NCBI GenBank assembly: GCA_964643355.1
Contig: CAZXPW010000014.1
Coordinates: forward strand, 20,671 to 84,670
Reading direction: 5' to 3'
DNA length: 64,000 nucleotides
Source of the DNA: FEN-1350 sp964643355
Lineage (GTDB): Bacteria; Planctomycetota; Phycisphaerae; Sedimentisphaerales; Anaerohalosphaeraceae
Positions 1 to 8,423 of this stretch are shown here, piece after piece. Each line of letters opens with the position of its first letter. Position 1 is the first letter of the stretch. Under the pieces are notes generated by a model. That model saw only the letters and a program-made list of their open reading frames with translations, did not search any database and was not told the origin of the DNA. The position numbers were made by a program, and so were the translations under genes.

Positions 1-2
1 AG

Positions 3-1217
3 ATGTTCGGAGGCCATACCGTCGATGAGATGTGCTCGCTGCAAAAGGCGGCTTATCTGGGCTTCAAGGCGGGCGACCCCGATGTGATTGTCGGCTGGAA
101 TGTCTATACAACCCTGCCGACGCGGCAACACGCGCAGGGACTGGAAGATAACGGCGCTTATCCGTATTACGATACCTACAATATCCATACTTATGAGTGG
201 CATCACGATTACGCCCAGTTGTGGGATCCGGCAAGGGCGGCCGCAGGCGCCAAACCGCTGTGGGTGACGGAAGCGGACCGGGGAATCCGATACGAGACCA
301 AAGGGCCGTGGTACGAGCAATCGCCGGAAAACGAACTTCATAAGGCCCGCTACATCGCCCAGGCCTACGCGTGCAGTTTGTCGGCCGGGTGCACGCGGCA
401 TTTCCAGTTCATCCTCGGAAATTTCGCGGAGGAATTCAACCACACGCAATTCGGCCTGTTGCGAAAGGATTTCACTCCGCGGCCGGCGTATGTGGCGCTG
501 GCCGCCGTTGGACGGTTGTTGGCGGGCGCGAAGTTTGTGTCGATCTGGCCGATGCCGGATCAACCGAATGTAAAGGTGTATGTTTTCAACGCTTGTCCCG
601 ATGGCAAGGATCGGCAGGTGATCGTGTTATGGGCAGAAAAGCCGGTGGACTGGAATGATCGCAACAAGACCACCGCCCCTTGGCCGCTGCCGGAAACCCT
701 GAAGATTGACCAGGTGTATGATTATCTGGGTCGCCCGATTGATCGGCCGCAACAGATTGGAGGGGCAGCGGTGTTTGTGGTTTGTTCGCAACCGGGGATA
801 AGCGGGATTCCGCCGAAGGGTCAAACGCAAGAGAAAATTCAAACGATATCGCCGGTTGTGCTGCAGGTTCAAATACCAATCAAACTGCGCGTCAAAATTG
901 CTCCGATCGAATGGTCGCAGGGATTCGAGTACCAGATTCCGGCCGGCCAGGAAACGCCGCTGGTGATGTACGCCTATAATTTTTCCGATGCGGCCGCAGA
1001 AGGGACTGTCAAACTCAAGAAACTTCCGGATGATTGGAAGCTGGAACCGAAAGAATGGTCGATGAAGATCGGGCCGATGGATCGCCAGCGATTTGAGACC
1101 AAACTGACAATTGCGCCTTCCAGCGATGGCAAGATTCCGGCGGGGTCGGTTCAACTGCGAGGCGATTTCGGAGCTGTGGGCGAAAGCCAATTGTCGTTTG
1201 CGATTCAAGGAAAGTAA
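3..1217 (+). CDS. Glycoside hydrolase-like protein, C-terminal part (5' end outside window)
   Basis: The reading frame is open to the left window edge, so the first ATG at base 3 need not be the true start and the N-terminal part is probably missing. The first ~180 residues look like the second half of a (beta/alpha)8 glycosidase barrel: a stretch with NIHTYEWHHDYAQLW is followed by PLWVTEADRG, in which the Glu at the end of the strand is in the position of a clan-A catalytic nucleophile. FGLLRKDFTPRPAYVAL is typical of the barrel end in GH39/GH5-like enzymes. The remaining ~200 residues are beta-rich and look like accessory Ig-like or beta-sandwich domains. Substrate cannot be read from the sequence. 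The gene is convergent with the alcohol dehydrogenase, with only three bases between the stop codons and no terminator hairpin between them. Family assignment is moderate, exact GH family unknown. Confidence 0.6.
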   Translation: MFGGHTVDEMCSLQKAAYLGFKAGDPDVIVGWNVYTTLPTRQHAQGLEDNGAYPYYDTYNIHTYEWHHDYAQLWDPARAAAGAKPLWVTEADRGIRYETKGPWYEQSPENELHKARYIAQAYACSLSAGCTRHFQFILGNFAEEFNHTQFGLLRKDFTPRPAYVALAAVGRLLAGAKFVSIWPMPDQPNVKVYVFNACPDGKDRQVIVLWAEKPVDWNDRNKTTAPWPLPETLKIDQVYDYLGRPIDRPQQIGGAAVFVVCSQPGISGIPPKGQTQEKIQTISPVVLQVQIPIKLRVKIAPIEWSQGFEYQIPAGQETPLVMYAYNFSDAAAEGTVKLKKLPDDWKLEPKEWSMKIGPMDRQRFETKLTIAPSSDGKIPAGSVQLRGDFGAVGESQLSFAIQGK

Positions 1218-1220
1218 TCG

Positions 1221-2375
1221 TCAAAGCGACTTGCGAAGAATCGCCGTCAAGGTTTCTGGTGTGAGTGCAACGGGGTTGGCCTTCATGCTGCTGGCTTGCT
1301 GCGCTGCAGCCACAAGGACCGGGAATTTGTTTTCCGTCAGGCCGTATCGGGACAGGGCGGGGATCTTCACTTGTTCGCACAAGTCCCCAATCCATTCGAT
1401 CAACTGATCGCATCGGGCGTCTGGATCGCCGGTGAGCAACGCCGCGGCCTCATCGTAACGGGCCAGTGCCGACGATCCCTTCGCCTGATTTCGCAGGGCG
1501 GATACATTGGCCTCGACAACCAGAGGCAACAGCCGCGCGCAGATCGCGCCGTGCGGCGCGTCAATGGTTCCACCCAACGGTCCGGCCAGTCCGTGCACTG
1601 CGCCAAGGCCGGCATTGGCCAGGGCGATGCCGCTGAACAAGGCCGCCAGCGACATATCTTTGCGCGCAGTTATTTCATTCGGATTGCGCCAGGCCCGCAG
1701 AAGGGATCGACCGCCGCGCTGCAATCCTTCGCGGCAGACGGCGTCGGTCATCGGGTTGGCGCGGGTACAGACAAACGCTTCGAGCAGTTGGGTGATGGCG
1801 TCCAGGCCGGTCGAGGCGGTGACTCCCCTCGGGAGCGCGAGCATCAACTGAGGATCCACAAGTGCGACTCGCGGCAGCATCAGCGGGCTTCGCATACTCA
1901 CCTTGACTTTGCGTTCGGGAACGCCAATCACGCTGTTTCGCGTGACCTCTGAGCCGGTTCCCGCCGTGGTGGAGACGGCGATGCAGGGCGCGGCGGGGAC
2001 TGTGATGGATTTTCCGGCGCCGACGACTTCGAGGTAATCCTCGATCACACCGGGATTGGTGAGCATCGCGGCGACGGCCTTGGCTGCATCAATCACGCTG
2101 CCTCCACCGAGTCCGACAACGACCTCGCTGCCGGATTGTCGCGTGGCGTCGATTGCATCGGTCACAATCGCGACCGTTGGTTCGCCGGGAATCGAAAAAG
2201 TTTTAATCGATATTCCCGCGGCGGCCAGCGAATTCAGAATCGCCGTATGCCGCCGTGAATCGCGGCCCGTCAGGACCATCGCGCGCCGGCCAAAGGATTT
2301 AACCAGATCCGGCAACTGTACCGCAACCCCGCAGCCAAAGACAATCTTCCCCGCCGTGGCAAACTCGAATTGCAT
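1221..2375 (-). CDS. Iron-containing alcohol dehydrogenase family protein
   Basis: A 384-residue group III (Fe-type) alcohol dehydrogenase. The N-terminal Rossmann-like part carries GGGSVIDAAKA for NAD(P) binding, followed by ISTTAGTGSE-like PCIAVSTTAGTGSEV. The C-terminal metal domain has TGLDAITQLLEAFV and GAVHGLAGPLGGTIDAPHG. In most members the first metal motif is DAxxH; here the His position is Gln (DAITQ). The Asp and the two later His residues are present. A DALTQ-type subgroup exists in the family, so this may mean an altered metal site and not a dead enzyme. The ATG at 2375 is chosen because MQFEFATAGKIVFG is the normal family N-terminus; an upstream in-frame start would overlap the preceding gene. 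The gene lies 4 bases after the ABM monooxygenase and is surely co-transcribed with it, suggesting a small oxidative catabolic unit. Substrate unknown. Confidence 0.85.
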   Translation of the reverse strand: MQFEFATAGKIVFGCGVAVQLPDLVKSFGRRAMVLTGRDSRRHTAILNSLAAAGISIKTFSIPGEPTVAIVTDAIDATRQSGSEVVVGLGGGSVIDAAKAVAAMLTNPGVIEDYLEVVGAGKSITVPAAPCIAVSTTAGTGSEVTRNSVIGVPERKVKVSMRSPLMLPRVALVDPQLMLALPRGVTASTGLDAITQLLEAFVCTRANPMTDAVCREGLQRGGRSLLRAWRNPNEITARKDMSLAALFSGIALANAGLGAVHGLAGPLGGTIDAPHGAICARLLPLVVEANVSALRNQAKGSSALARYDEAAALLTGDPDARCDQLIEWIGDLCEQVKIPALSRYGLTENKFPVLVAAAQQASSMKANPVALTPETLTAILRKSL

Positions 2376-2379
2376 AGGG

Positions 2380-2709
2380 TCACCCACAAGAGGGCCTAGG
2401 CATATCCCACAGCGAATCACCCGGAAAGATATTCTCGTATTTGACAGCCGTGCGCGGAGCGGCCATCATGTCGGCAACCGTGTCACGCCACCGCTTATAA
2501 TGGGGCGTTTCCTTGTGGCGCGCGGGGGCCTGCGAATCGCGATAGACCTCCACCAGCACAAACCGGGTCGGATCATCCTGCTGCTGGATGATATCAAAAC
2601 GAGCGATACCAGGTTCGCAGACGCTGTTCCGGGCGTTTTCCGAAGTGGCGGCGATGAAATCGTTGATCTTGTCCGCTTTTACCTGAACGAAGACATGAAC
2701 GATCAGCAT
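2380..2709 (-). CDS. Antibiotic biosynthesis monooxygenase (ABM) domain protein
   Basis: A 109-residue single-domain protein of the ABM / YgiN / LsrG ferredoxin-like fold: MLIVHVFVQVKADKINDFI, then EPGIARFDIIQQQDDPTRFVLVEVYRD, then HKETPHYKRWRDTVADMMAAPR. Members are dimeric cofactor-less quinol monooxygenases or AI-2 phosphate isomerases; the pattern does not separate these. An AAAGGA-like ribosome site lies just upstream. It begins 40 bases downstream of the hox terminator, so there is little room for its own promoter; expression by read-through or from a promoter inside the upstream gene is possible. It is followed directly by the Fe-type dehydrogenase, an arrangement that points to a shared substrate or product. 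Family call firm, reaction unknown. Confidence 0.8.
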   Translation of the reverse strand: MLIVHVFVQVKADKINDFIAATSENARNSVCEPGIARFDIIQQQDDPTRFVLVEVYRDSQAPARHKETPHYKRWRDTVADMMAAPRTAVKYENIFPGDSLWDMPRPSCG

Positions 2710-2749
2710 AAGTATCCTTTCCTATCAATCCGGAGGAGTACCCACCAAA

Positions 2750-2797
2750 CAAAAAATCTGCCGCGGCAACGAGGACGACGCTTGTGCCCGCGGCAGA
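2750..2797 (-). terminator. Intrinsic terminator closing the hox operon
   Basis: Read on the minus strand, TCTGCCGCGG pairs perfectly with CCGCGGCAGA (10-bp stem, + strand 2757-2766 and 2788-2797, 21-base loop) and is followed at once by a run of T residues (+ strand A-run 2750-2756). It lies 23 bases after the stop of the receiver-domain gene, so that gene is the last of the hydrogenase operon and the ABM/ADH pair is a separate unit. Confidence 0.8.
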
Positions 2798-2820
2798 CTC
2801 GAAGTTCGAAGCGATTTCGA

Positions 2821-3198
2821 TCAGCGTTTGAGCTTGGCCTGCAACACGCCCAACAGACGATTGGGCGTCACGGGCTTTTGGAAGACACCGCTGAATCCGA
2901 GCTGGGTGTAGTCGGTGGTCTGGCTCATGCCGTCTCCGGCACCGCTGAGCAGAAAGACGGGCGTGGTGTTGTTGAGCAACTTGAGTTCCTTGACGAAGTT
3001 GGCGCCGGCATCGACCTCTTCCATCATCAGGTCCACCAGGATCAGGTCGGGCTTGGCGTCTTTGTATTTTTTCAGACCTTCCTCGGCGGTGTGGGCTTCG
3101 ACCATGATGTAATTGTTGGCCTCCAGCAGGGTTCGTATGGCCTGACAAAAATCCAGGTCGTCGTCGATCGCCAGGATCACGAATTTTCCGTTCTGCAT
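2821..3198 (-). CDS. Stand-alone response regulator receiver protein
   Basis: A 125-residue protein made of one REC domain and nothing else. Visible hallmarks are the acidic pocket IDDD near residues 11-14, the phospho-acceptor Asp in DLILVDLMME, the LLSGAG Ser/Thr switch position, and the invariant Lys in FQKPVTPNRLL. There is no output domain, so it should act as a CheY/Spo0F-like relay or through protein contacts. It starts 26 bases after hoxW with AGGGAGA as ribosome site and is the last gene before a strong terminator, so it is part of the hydrogenase transcript. A receiver in this position is not a standard Hox component (HoxJ/HoxA regulators of other bacteria are larger). No cognate kinase is in the window. 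Confidence 0.9.
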   Translation of the reverse strand: MQNGKFVILAIDDDLDFCQAIRTLLEANNYIMVEAHTAEEGLKKYKDAKPDLILVDLMMEEVDAGANFVKELKLLNNTTPVFLLSGAGDGMSQTTDYTQLGFSGVFQKPVTPNRLLGVLQAKLKR

Positions 3199-3224
3199 AA
3201 CTGTCTCCCTTGGATGTAATACTT

Positions 3225-3713
3225 TTACCGGCCTGTCCGAAGGCGTCCGGCCCGGATCGCCGCCGACAGAAATTCTATCGCTTCCCGAAGGTTTTGTCCA
3301 GCCCTCTCAGTCAGTTCCGAGACAAACGGCTCAAACGCATACCCGCGGATCGCCAGCAGAAAGCCCGCCGTTTTGGCGTCGAACAACTCGTAAGCCAGAC
3401 TCATGACCGCTTCCGGCCGCACGCTATGGGTACTGAAACTCGGATTCGACTTTGGTACGATCGGTTCAAACGAAAAGGGCTCATCGCCTTCCGTCGCGGC
3501 ATCGACAAAGACCACCGCATCATATTCGGCCACCGTCGCGGCATCCTCGACGGTCAACTGATAATTCGAATCCACCATTACGCCCGGCAGGTCCATCGCT
3601 TCGACGGTCGCGGCCAGCGCCGGGCCCAGCCCGTCATCCTGTCGGCTCGGATTGCCGTAGCCAAAGACCAGGATCCGGGGAAGCGCCGGCTTCTTACCGC
3701 GATCGGGTGTCAA
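3225..3713 (-). CDS. hoxW: [NiFe]-hydrogenase maturation protease
   Basis: A 162-residue endopeptidase of the HyaD/HybD/HoxW family, which clips the C-terminal tail of the large subunit after Ni insertion. The N-terminal motif GYGNPSRQDDGLG holds the first Ni-sensing acidic residue, EYDAVVFVDAATEG the second, and FSTHSVRPEAVM the His ligand. The start is taken as TTG at 3713, the only start-like codon upstream of the conserved fold; it overlaps the 3' end of hoxH by 20 bases, implying translational coupling to its substrate. That the adjacent HoxH retains a cleavable tail supports the match. The hyp genes needed for the metal centre are not in this window. Confidence 0.88.
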   Translation of the reverse strand: MTPDRGKKPALPRILVFGYGNPSRQDDGLGPALAATVEAMDLPGVMVDSNYQLTVEDAATVAEYDAVVFVDAATEGDEPFSFEPIVPKSNPSFSTHSVRPEAVMSLAYELFDAKTAGFLLAIRGYAFEPFVSELTERAGQNLREAIEFLSAAIRAGRLRTGR

Positions 3714-5136
3714 GCAGCGTCCCCTGCGCGTCGAACAGATTGACTGTCAGCGGCATCTGGCCCAGCGCGTGGGTCGCGCAAGACAGGCACGGATCGTACG
3801 CCCGAATGGCGATCTCCACATGGTTGAGGAGCCCTTCGGTGATCTGCACGCCGCTGAGATGATCCTTGGCCACCTTTTCGACGGCCCGGTTCATGGGCTC
3901 GTTGTTGCTGGTGGTCGAAACGATCAGATTGGCCATCGTGACCTGGTCGTCCTTGTTGACGCGGTAATGGTGGAACAGGGTGCCGCGCGGGGCCTCGACG
4001 ATACCAACGCCTTCTTCGCGGCGCTTGCCGGTAACCACCAGATCCTTGCCCTGCAGATCCTTGTCGTGAAGCAGGTTACGGATAACCTCGATGGAGTGCA
4101 GGTTTTCGATCATCCTGGCCCAGTGGTAGGCCAATGTGACATTGTTGGGTTTTCCACCCGTTAATGCCATAAATTCCTTCCGCTCGGCCTCGGCCAATGG
4201 GGTGTCGATCGAGGTGCAGATGTTGACACGAGCCAGCGGACCGACGCGATACCAGCCCTTTTCGGGGCCGATGGACTTAATGAAGGGGAACTTCATATAA
4301 GACCAGCTTCGGACTTCTTCGGCGATGTACTTGGCATAGTCCTGGTTATCGACCTGGTCAAAAATCACATTCCCCTGCGAATCAACCGCCTTAAGTACGC
4401 CATCATAGAGATCCATCTGTCCGTTTTTGCGGACCAGGCCCAGATGGTTGGAATCGAATGAGCCGAATGGGGCGAGCTTTTCGAGATGCTGGGTGGTGTA
4501 GTCCTTGGCGATCTTGAGGGCATTCTGGGCCCAAGACACGATTTGCTCGACTTCCTTGAGAAAACCATCCCGTTCCTCGATCGAAAGATTCTTGTTCACA
4601 CCACCGGGGATGGCGCCGGTTCCATGGATCTTTTTGCCGGCCGTGGCTTTGATGATCTCCTGGCCGTACTTTCGCATCAGCACGCCCTGCTTGGCCAGCT
4701 CGGGGAACTTCTTGGCCACGCCGATGACATTTCGAATAGTTGGATCGGCATCGAATCCGAACAACAGATCCGGTGAAACCAGATGAAAGAAGTGCAGGGT
4801 ATGCGACTGGAGCATCTGTCCATAATGCATCAGACGGCGAATTTTTTCGGCTGTCGGGGTCAGCTTGGTTGCGCCGACGATCAAGTCCATCGCCTTGGCT
4901 GCGGCCAGATGGTGGCTGACGGGGCAGATACCGCAAAGCCGCTGGACCAGCACCGGAACCTCCCAAAACGGACGGCCCTGAATAAACCGTTCAAACCCGC
5001 GAAACTCCACAATGTGCAGACGGGCCTGCTTGACTTTGTTGTTTTCGTCCAGAAGGATCGATACCTTGCCGTGCCCCTCGACGCGGGTCACCGGCTCGAT
5101 GATAATTCGTTTTGGATCGGTCATGGTATTGGTCAT
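3694..5136 (-). CDS. hoxH: NAD-reducing [NiFe]-hydrogenase large subunit
   Basis: A 480-residue catalytic subunit carrying the NiFe(CN)2CO site. RVEGHGKVSI lies near residue 18; the L1 motif QRLCGICPVSHHLAAAKAMD supplies Cys68 and Cys71; the C-terminal DPCLSCATH supplies Cys450 and Cys453. Twenty-four residues follow the His of DPCxxCxxH and should be removed by HoxW. The L1 motif and the partner set (diaphorase HoxFU, small HoxY) place it in group 3d, cytoplasmic bidirectional NAD-linked enzymes. The start at 5136 is preferred because GGGGGAT sits 5 bases upstream; an upstream ATG at 5160 would overlap hoxY and has no ribosome site. All four catalytic Cys are present, so the enzyme should be functional. 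Confidence 0.95.
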   Translation of the reverse strand: MTNTMTDPKRIIIEPVTRVEGHGKVSILLDENNKVKQARLHIVEFRGFERFIQGRPFWEVPVLVQRLCGICPVSHHLAAAKAMDLIVGATKLTPTAEKIRRLMHYGQMLQSHTLHFFHLVSPDLLFGFDADPTIRNVIGVAKKFPELAKQGVLMRKYGQEIIKATAGKKIHGTGAIPGGVNKNLSIEERDGFLKEVEQIVSWAQNALKIAKDYTTQHLEKLAPFGSFDSNHLGLVRKNGQMDLYDGVLKAVDSQGNVIFDQVDNQDYAKYIAEEVRSWSYMKFPFIKSIGPEKGWYRVGPLARVNICTSIDTPLAEAERKEFMALTGGKPNNVTLAYHWARMIENLHSIEVIRNLLHDKDLQGKDLVVTGKRREEGVGIVEAPRGTLFHHYRVNKDDQVTMANLIVSTTSNNEPMNRAVEKVAKDHLSGVQITEGLLNHVEIAIRAYDPCLSCATHALGQMPLTVNLFDAQGTLLDTRSR

Positions 5137-5152
5137 ATTATCCCCCGAAGGA

Positions 5153-5698
5153 TTAATCATACTTGATCAGTTCATAGGGCAGTTCCAGCGGCTTGTTGGT
5201 CAACAACGCCACCAGCGCCTTCCATATCGTATCCGCCGACGGAGGGCATCCGGGCAGGAAATAGTCGATTTTGACAATGTGATGCAACGGATAAACCTTA
5301 TCCAGCAGCAGCGGGATCTCTTTATCGTTCGGGGTGATGCCGCCGGGATTATAGACCGTCGGTCCGTTCTGATACGCTTCGTCCAGACATTCCTTCAGGG
5401 GCATGCCGTTTCGCATGGCGGGGATCCCGCCATCTACGGCACAATCGCCCAGGGCGATCAGGATATCGCAGTGCTTACGAAATTCCTGGAGGTTGTGGAC
5501 ATTTTCCTCGTTACAGCAGCCGCCTTCGATCAGGCCGATAGCGCAACGGCCGGTGAATTTTTTGATATCATCCACGGGGGATTTGTCGAAATCCACCAAC
5601 TCGATCAGATCCAGGATCCGTTCGTCGATATCGAGGATCGACATATGACAGCCGAAACAACCCGCCAGTGATGCCGTTGCAACTTTAGGTTTTGCCAT
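5153..5698 (-). CDS. hoxY: NAD-reducing hydrogenase small subunit
   Basis: A 181-residue small subunit that carries the proximal [4Fe-4S] cluster passing electrons from HoxH to the diaphorase. The expected Cys ligands appear in order: GCFGCHMS (Cys14, Cys17), EGGCCNEEN, ALGDCAVDGGIPAMRN and FLPGCPPSADTIW. There is no signal peptide and no extra C-terminal cluster domain, as expected of the short soluble group 3d form. It has AGGAAT as ribosome site, starts 12 bases after hoxU and ends just before hoxH. Confidence 0.94.
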   Translation of the reverse strand: MAKPKVATASLAGCFGCHMSILDIDERILDLIELVDFDKSPVDDIKKFTGRCAIGLIEGGCCNEENVHNLQEFRKHCDILIALGDCAVDGGIPAMRNGMPLKECLDEAYQNGPTVYNPGGITPNDKEIPLLLDKVYPLHHIVKIDYFLPGCPPSADTIWKALVALLTNKPLELPYELIKYD

Positions 5699-5710
5699 GG
5701 TGGATTCCTT

Positions 5711-6427
5711 TTACTTGGCTTGAGTCCGAAGGGCCTCAATATCGGCCCCAATGGGTTGATGATCAAATTTTCGCTGGCCGACGGGGACGGCATACCCGAC
5801 GCGTTTTTTGAGGATGGCGCCGACGGGACAGGCCTCCACGGCTTTGTCTTTGACATCCAGGTTCGTATCGGCCAGTTTTTCCTCGGCATTGACGGCGACT
5901 CGCTTATGGGGGCCACGGCCGACAAAATCAAAGCACACTTTTCCGTCTTGCTCCCGAGAAGCCCTCACGCAACGGCCGCACAGGATACAGCGGTTCCGGT
6001 CGATAAAGACATCGGGGTGCGAGGCATCCACATCCCGGATGGGAAACTGGAACGGGTACTTGGGCGCCAAGATCCCCAACCGGTAGGCCATGGCCTGCAG
6101 TTCGCAGTTGCCGCTTTTTTCGCAGAACATGCAGAAGTGATTGCCTTCGACGAACAGCATATCAATGAGATTACGGCGATGAGCGTTCAGTTCGGGGGTG
6201 TTGGCTTCAACTATGGCATTCGGGGCAATCGGCTGGGTACAGGCGGATTGAGGACGGCCGTTGACCAGGACCGTACAAACGCGGCAACTGCCGTGAGGGG
6301 TCAGGCCTTTGAAATTACATAGCCGCGGGATATAGATCCCGGCCTCATCGGCGGCTTGCAGGATCGTCTGGCCTTTGGTTCCCTTGACCTCGACGCCGTC
6401 AATCGTAAATGTGATTTCCTGACTCAT
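5711..6427 (-). CDS. hoxU: Hydrogenase diaphorase small subunit (electron transfer)
   Basis: A 238-residue protein related to the N-terminal part of NuoG. It has a plant-type [2Fe-2S] domain (CNFKGLTPHGSCRVC with a later SACTQP), an HxxxCxxCxxxxxC [4Fe-4S] site in NHFCMFCEKSGNCELQ, and a ferredoxin-like region beginning NRCILCGRCVRASRE with CPVGAI near residue 200. It bridges HoxY and HoxF in the soluble NAD-reducing complex. AAGGA precedes the ATG; it lies 14 bases after hoxF. Confidence 0.94.
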   Translation of the reverse strand: MSQEITFTIDGVEVKGTKGQTILQAADEAGIYIPRLCNFKGLTPHGSCRVCTVLVNGRPQSACTQPIAPNAIVEANTPELNAHRRNLIDMLFVEGNHFCMFCEKSGNCELQAMAYRLGILAPKYPFQFPIRDVDASHPDVFIDRNRCILCGRCVRASREQDGKVCFDFVGRGPHKRVAVNAEEKLADTNLDVKDKAVEACPVGAILKKRVGYAVPVGQRKFDHQPIGADIEALRTQAK

Positions 6428-6441
6428 GGTCTATCCTTGTC

Positions 6442-8262
6442 TTAGTGGTTGTAGATCACGGACTTGCGGGAAGCGATCGTCTCGGCAGGTGCCAGTGCCT
6501 TGTGAATATCAAAAGTCGGCTCCATCTTGTCGGCTCTGGGCTTGACGCGGGCTTCATAAACCGGGCGGAAATTTTTCAGCGTCGTCAGTACCGGATTGGC
6601 CGCAGTCTGACCCAACCCACAACGACTGGTCAATTTGATCGTTTCGCCCAGATCTTTGAGAGCGTCAAGATCCTGTGGTTCGCCTTTGCCATCGAGTAAT
6701 TTTTCAAGCCGTTGTTTGAGCAAGACATTACCCACTCTGCACGGCGTACAGTATCCACAACTTTCTTCGATAAAAAATTCCAAATATTGATGCACAATAT
6801 CCAACAAATCCCGTTCAGGACCAATAATAACCACTGCCCCCCCGGTTCCGAGATCGTCGTAACAAATGACACGATCAAAGTCTTTGGGGCCGATGAACTG
6901 ACCGGAGGGTCCGCCCACCAAAACGGCCTGAGCGTTCTCGCCGCCCACTTCCCGCAGCAGGTCTCGCACCTTCAGGCCGAACGGGAATTCATACACCCCG
7001 GGGCCCGTACAATCGCCGCTGACGCTGAGGAGCTTGGTGCTGGGCGTTCCTTTGGAGCCGACCTCGGCAAACCAGGCGGCACCCTTTTCCATAATACGGG
7101 CGGCACAGCAGAAAGTTTCGACATTGTTGACCGAAGTCGGATGGCCGAGATACCCTTTCTGGGCCGGAAACGGCGGACGGTTTTTCGGATCGCCGCGAAG
7201 ACCTTCGCAGGAACTAATCAGGGCCGTTTCCTCGCCGCAGACATAGGCACCGGCACCCATTTGGATCCGGATATCGAAATTGAATCCCTTCTTGCCGAAG
7301 ATATCCTTACCCAGAAAGCCGCTCTTTCTACGGTCGGCAAGTACTTTTTCAAGCAAAGCATGTAAATAAGCGTATTCGCCTCGGAGATACAGAATTCCAT
7401 ATTCGGCGCCGATGGCGTATCCGGCAACCGTCATGCCTTCGAAAACCAGATCGGCCCTTTCCGTGAGGATTACGCGGTCTTTAAAGGTTCCGGGTTCACC
7501 CTCATCGGCATTACAGATCACGAATTTTTTGGCGCCCTCGGACCCACGAGTGAATTCCCACTTCATCCCAGCGGGGAATCCTGCGCCGCCGCGGCCACGG
7601 AGACGGGCGGTCTTGATTTCGCGGATGACCTCCACCGGACTCATCGCAAGGGCGTTTTTGAGGCCGGCGGCCTTGCCGGGGTCGTGTTCGGCAAAAATCA
7701 CCGGACCTTTTTTTCGAATGCCGTTGTGGACCATCGAACGGACGAGTTCGTGAGCGTTGTTCCCGTCACCGAGACGGTGGGTGATTTTTTTCGGATCGCC
7801 GTGTTTTTTCAACTCCCGAACGATTTCGCGGGCCTTGTCGGTGGACAGGTAGGTAAAGACCTCCTGATTGATCAACGCCGCCGGCGCCTGGTCGCACATA
7901 CCGATGCAGGGAGCGAATTCCAGCGTAATCTTTCCATCGGGAGTGGTCTGGCCAAAGCCGATGCCCAATTCACTGGAAAAGGCCTGGGCTACCGCGTCGG
8001 CGCCGTTCATCCGATCTACGATATCGTTACAGAGTCGGATGACCACCTTGCCTTTGGGGGTACGGGACAAAAAGGCATAGAACGACGCGGCGCTTTCCAC
8101 CTCCACTCGTTTGCAATGAACCTGGGTAGCGATCAGGTCAATGGCCTCCGAGGATACGCATCCCAAACGGGACTGCACCTGCGTGATGATGTCCATCATC
8201 CGCGTTCGGTCGTGGTTGACCGAGCGACAGATTTCCTGGACCACGGTTTTGGTTTCGTTCAT
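6442..8262 (-). CDS. hoxF: Hydrogenase diaphorase large subunit, NuoE-NuoF fusion type
   Basis: A 606-residue FMN- and NAD-binding subunit and first gene of the operon. Residues 1-150 are a NuoE-like thioredoxin-fold domain; residues ~170-590 are NuoF-like, with GRGGAGFPAGMKW (223-235), CNADEGEPGTFKDR, GAGAYVCGEETAL for NADH/FMN, and the [4Fe-4S] site ESCGYCTPCR (Cys502, 505, 508) plus Cys548. Fusion of the E and F parts is the arrangement of soluble proteobacterial SH enzymes, so no separate hoxE is expected and none is present. In the NuoE-like part only Cys78, Cys119 and Cys123 of the usual four [2Fe-2S] ligands are visible (CNDIV in place of Cx4-5C), as in other fused HoxF proteins. AAAGGTG precedes the ATG. 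Confidence 0.94.
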   Translation of the reverse strand: MNETKTVVQEICRSVNHDRTRMMDIITQVQSRLGCVSSEAIDLIATQVHCKRVEVESAASFYAFLSRTPKGKVVIRLCNDIVDRMNGADAVAQAFSSELGIGFGQTTPDGKITLEFAPCIGMCDQAPAALINQEVFTYLSTDKAREIVRELKKHGDPKKITHRLGDGNNAHELVRSMVHNGIRKKGPVIFAEHDPGKAAGLKNALAMSPVEVIREIKTARLRGRGGAGFPAGMKWEFTRGSEGAKKFVICNADEGEPGTFKDRVILTERADLVFEGMTVAGYAIGAEYGILYLRGEYAYLHALLEKVLADRRKSGFLGKDIFGKKGFNFDIRIQMGAGAYVCGEETALISSCEGLRGDPKNRPPFPAQKGYLGHPTSVNNVETFCCAARIMEKGAAWFAEVGSKGTPSTKLLSVSGDCTGPGVYEFPFGLKVRDLLREVGGENAQAVLVGGPSGQFIGPKDFDRVICYDDLGTGGAVVIIGPERDLLDIVHQYLEFFIEESCGYCTPCRVGNVLLKQRLEKLLDGKGEPQDLDALKDLGETIKLTSRCGLGQTAANPVLTTLKNFRPVYEARVKPRADKMEPTFDIHKALAPAETIASRKSVIYNH

Positions 8263-8379
8263 GAGTCACCTTTCCGTAAATCCGATTCCTCGTGCGATTT
8301 CGCGTTGTAGCAGGCCGGTGATTGCCGGCCCTTCGCTCCCTTTTCCCGCCGCCCTCCGCGGCAGAAGAAAAGAAGGGAT

Positions 8380-8408
8380 ATCTTACAGACTCCGGGCATG
8401 ACGGTAAA
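8380..8408 (-). promoter_or_regulatory. Candidate hox operon promoter
   Basis: On the minus strand TTTACC (+ 8403-8408) and TAAGAT (+ 8380-8385) are separated by exactly 17 bases. Neither hexamer is perfect. If used, transcription would begin near 8373, giving a leader of about 110 bases before hoxF, and the Rex-like palindrome would lie just upstream of the -35 box. Confidence 0.35.
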
Positions 8409-8423
8409 GGAAATTTTTGAGAA

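Noticed and set aside
2056..3219. Plus-strand frame across the ABM and receiver genes
   Set aside because: Overlaps two clear minus-strand genes and a terminator; sequence is not like a protein.
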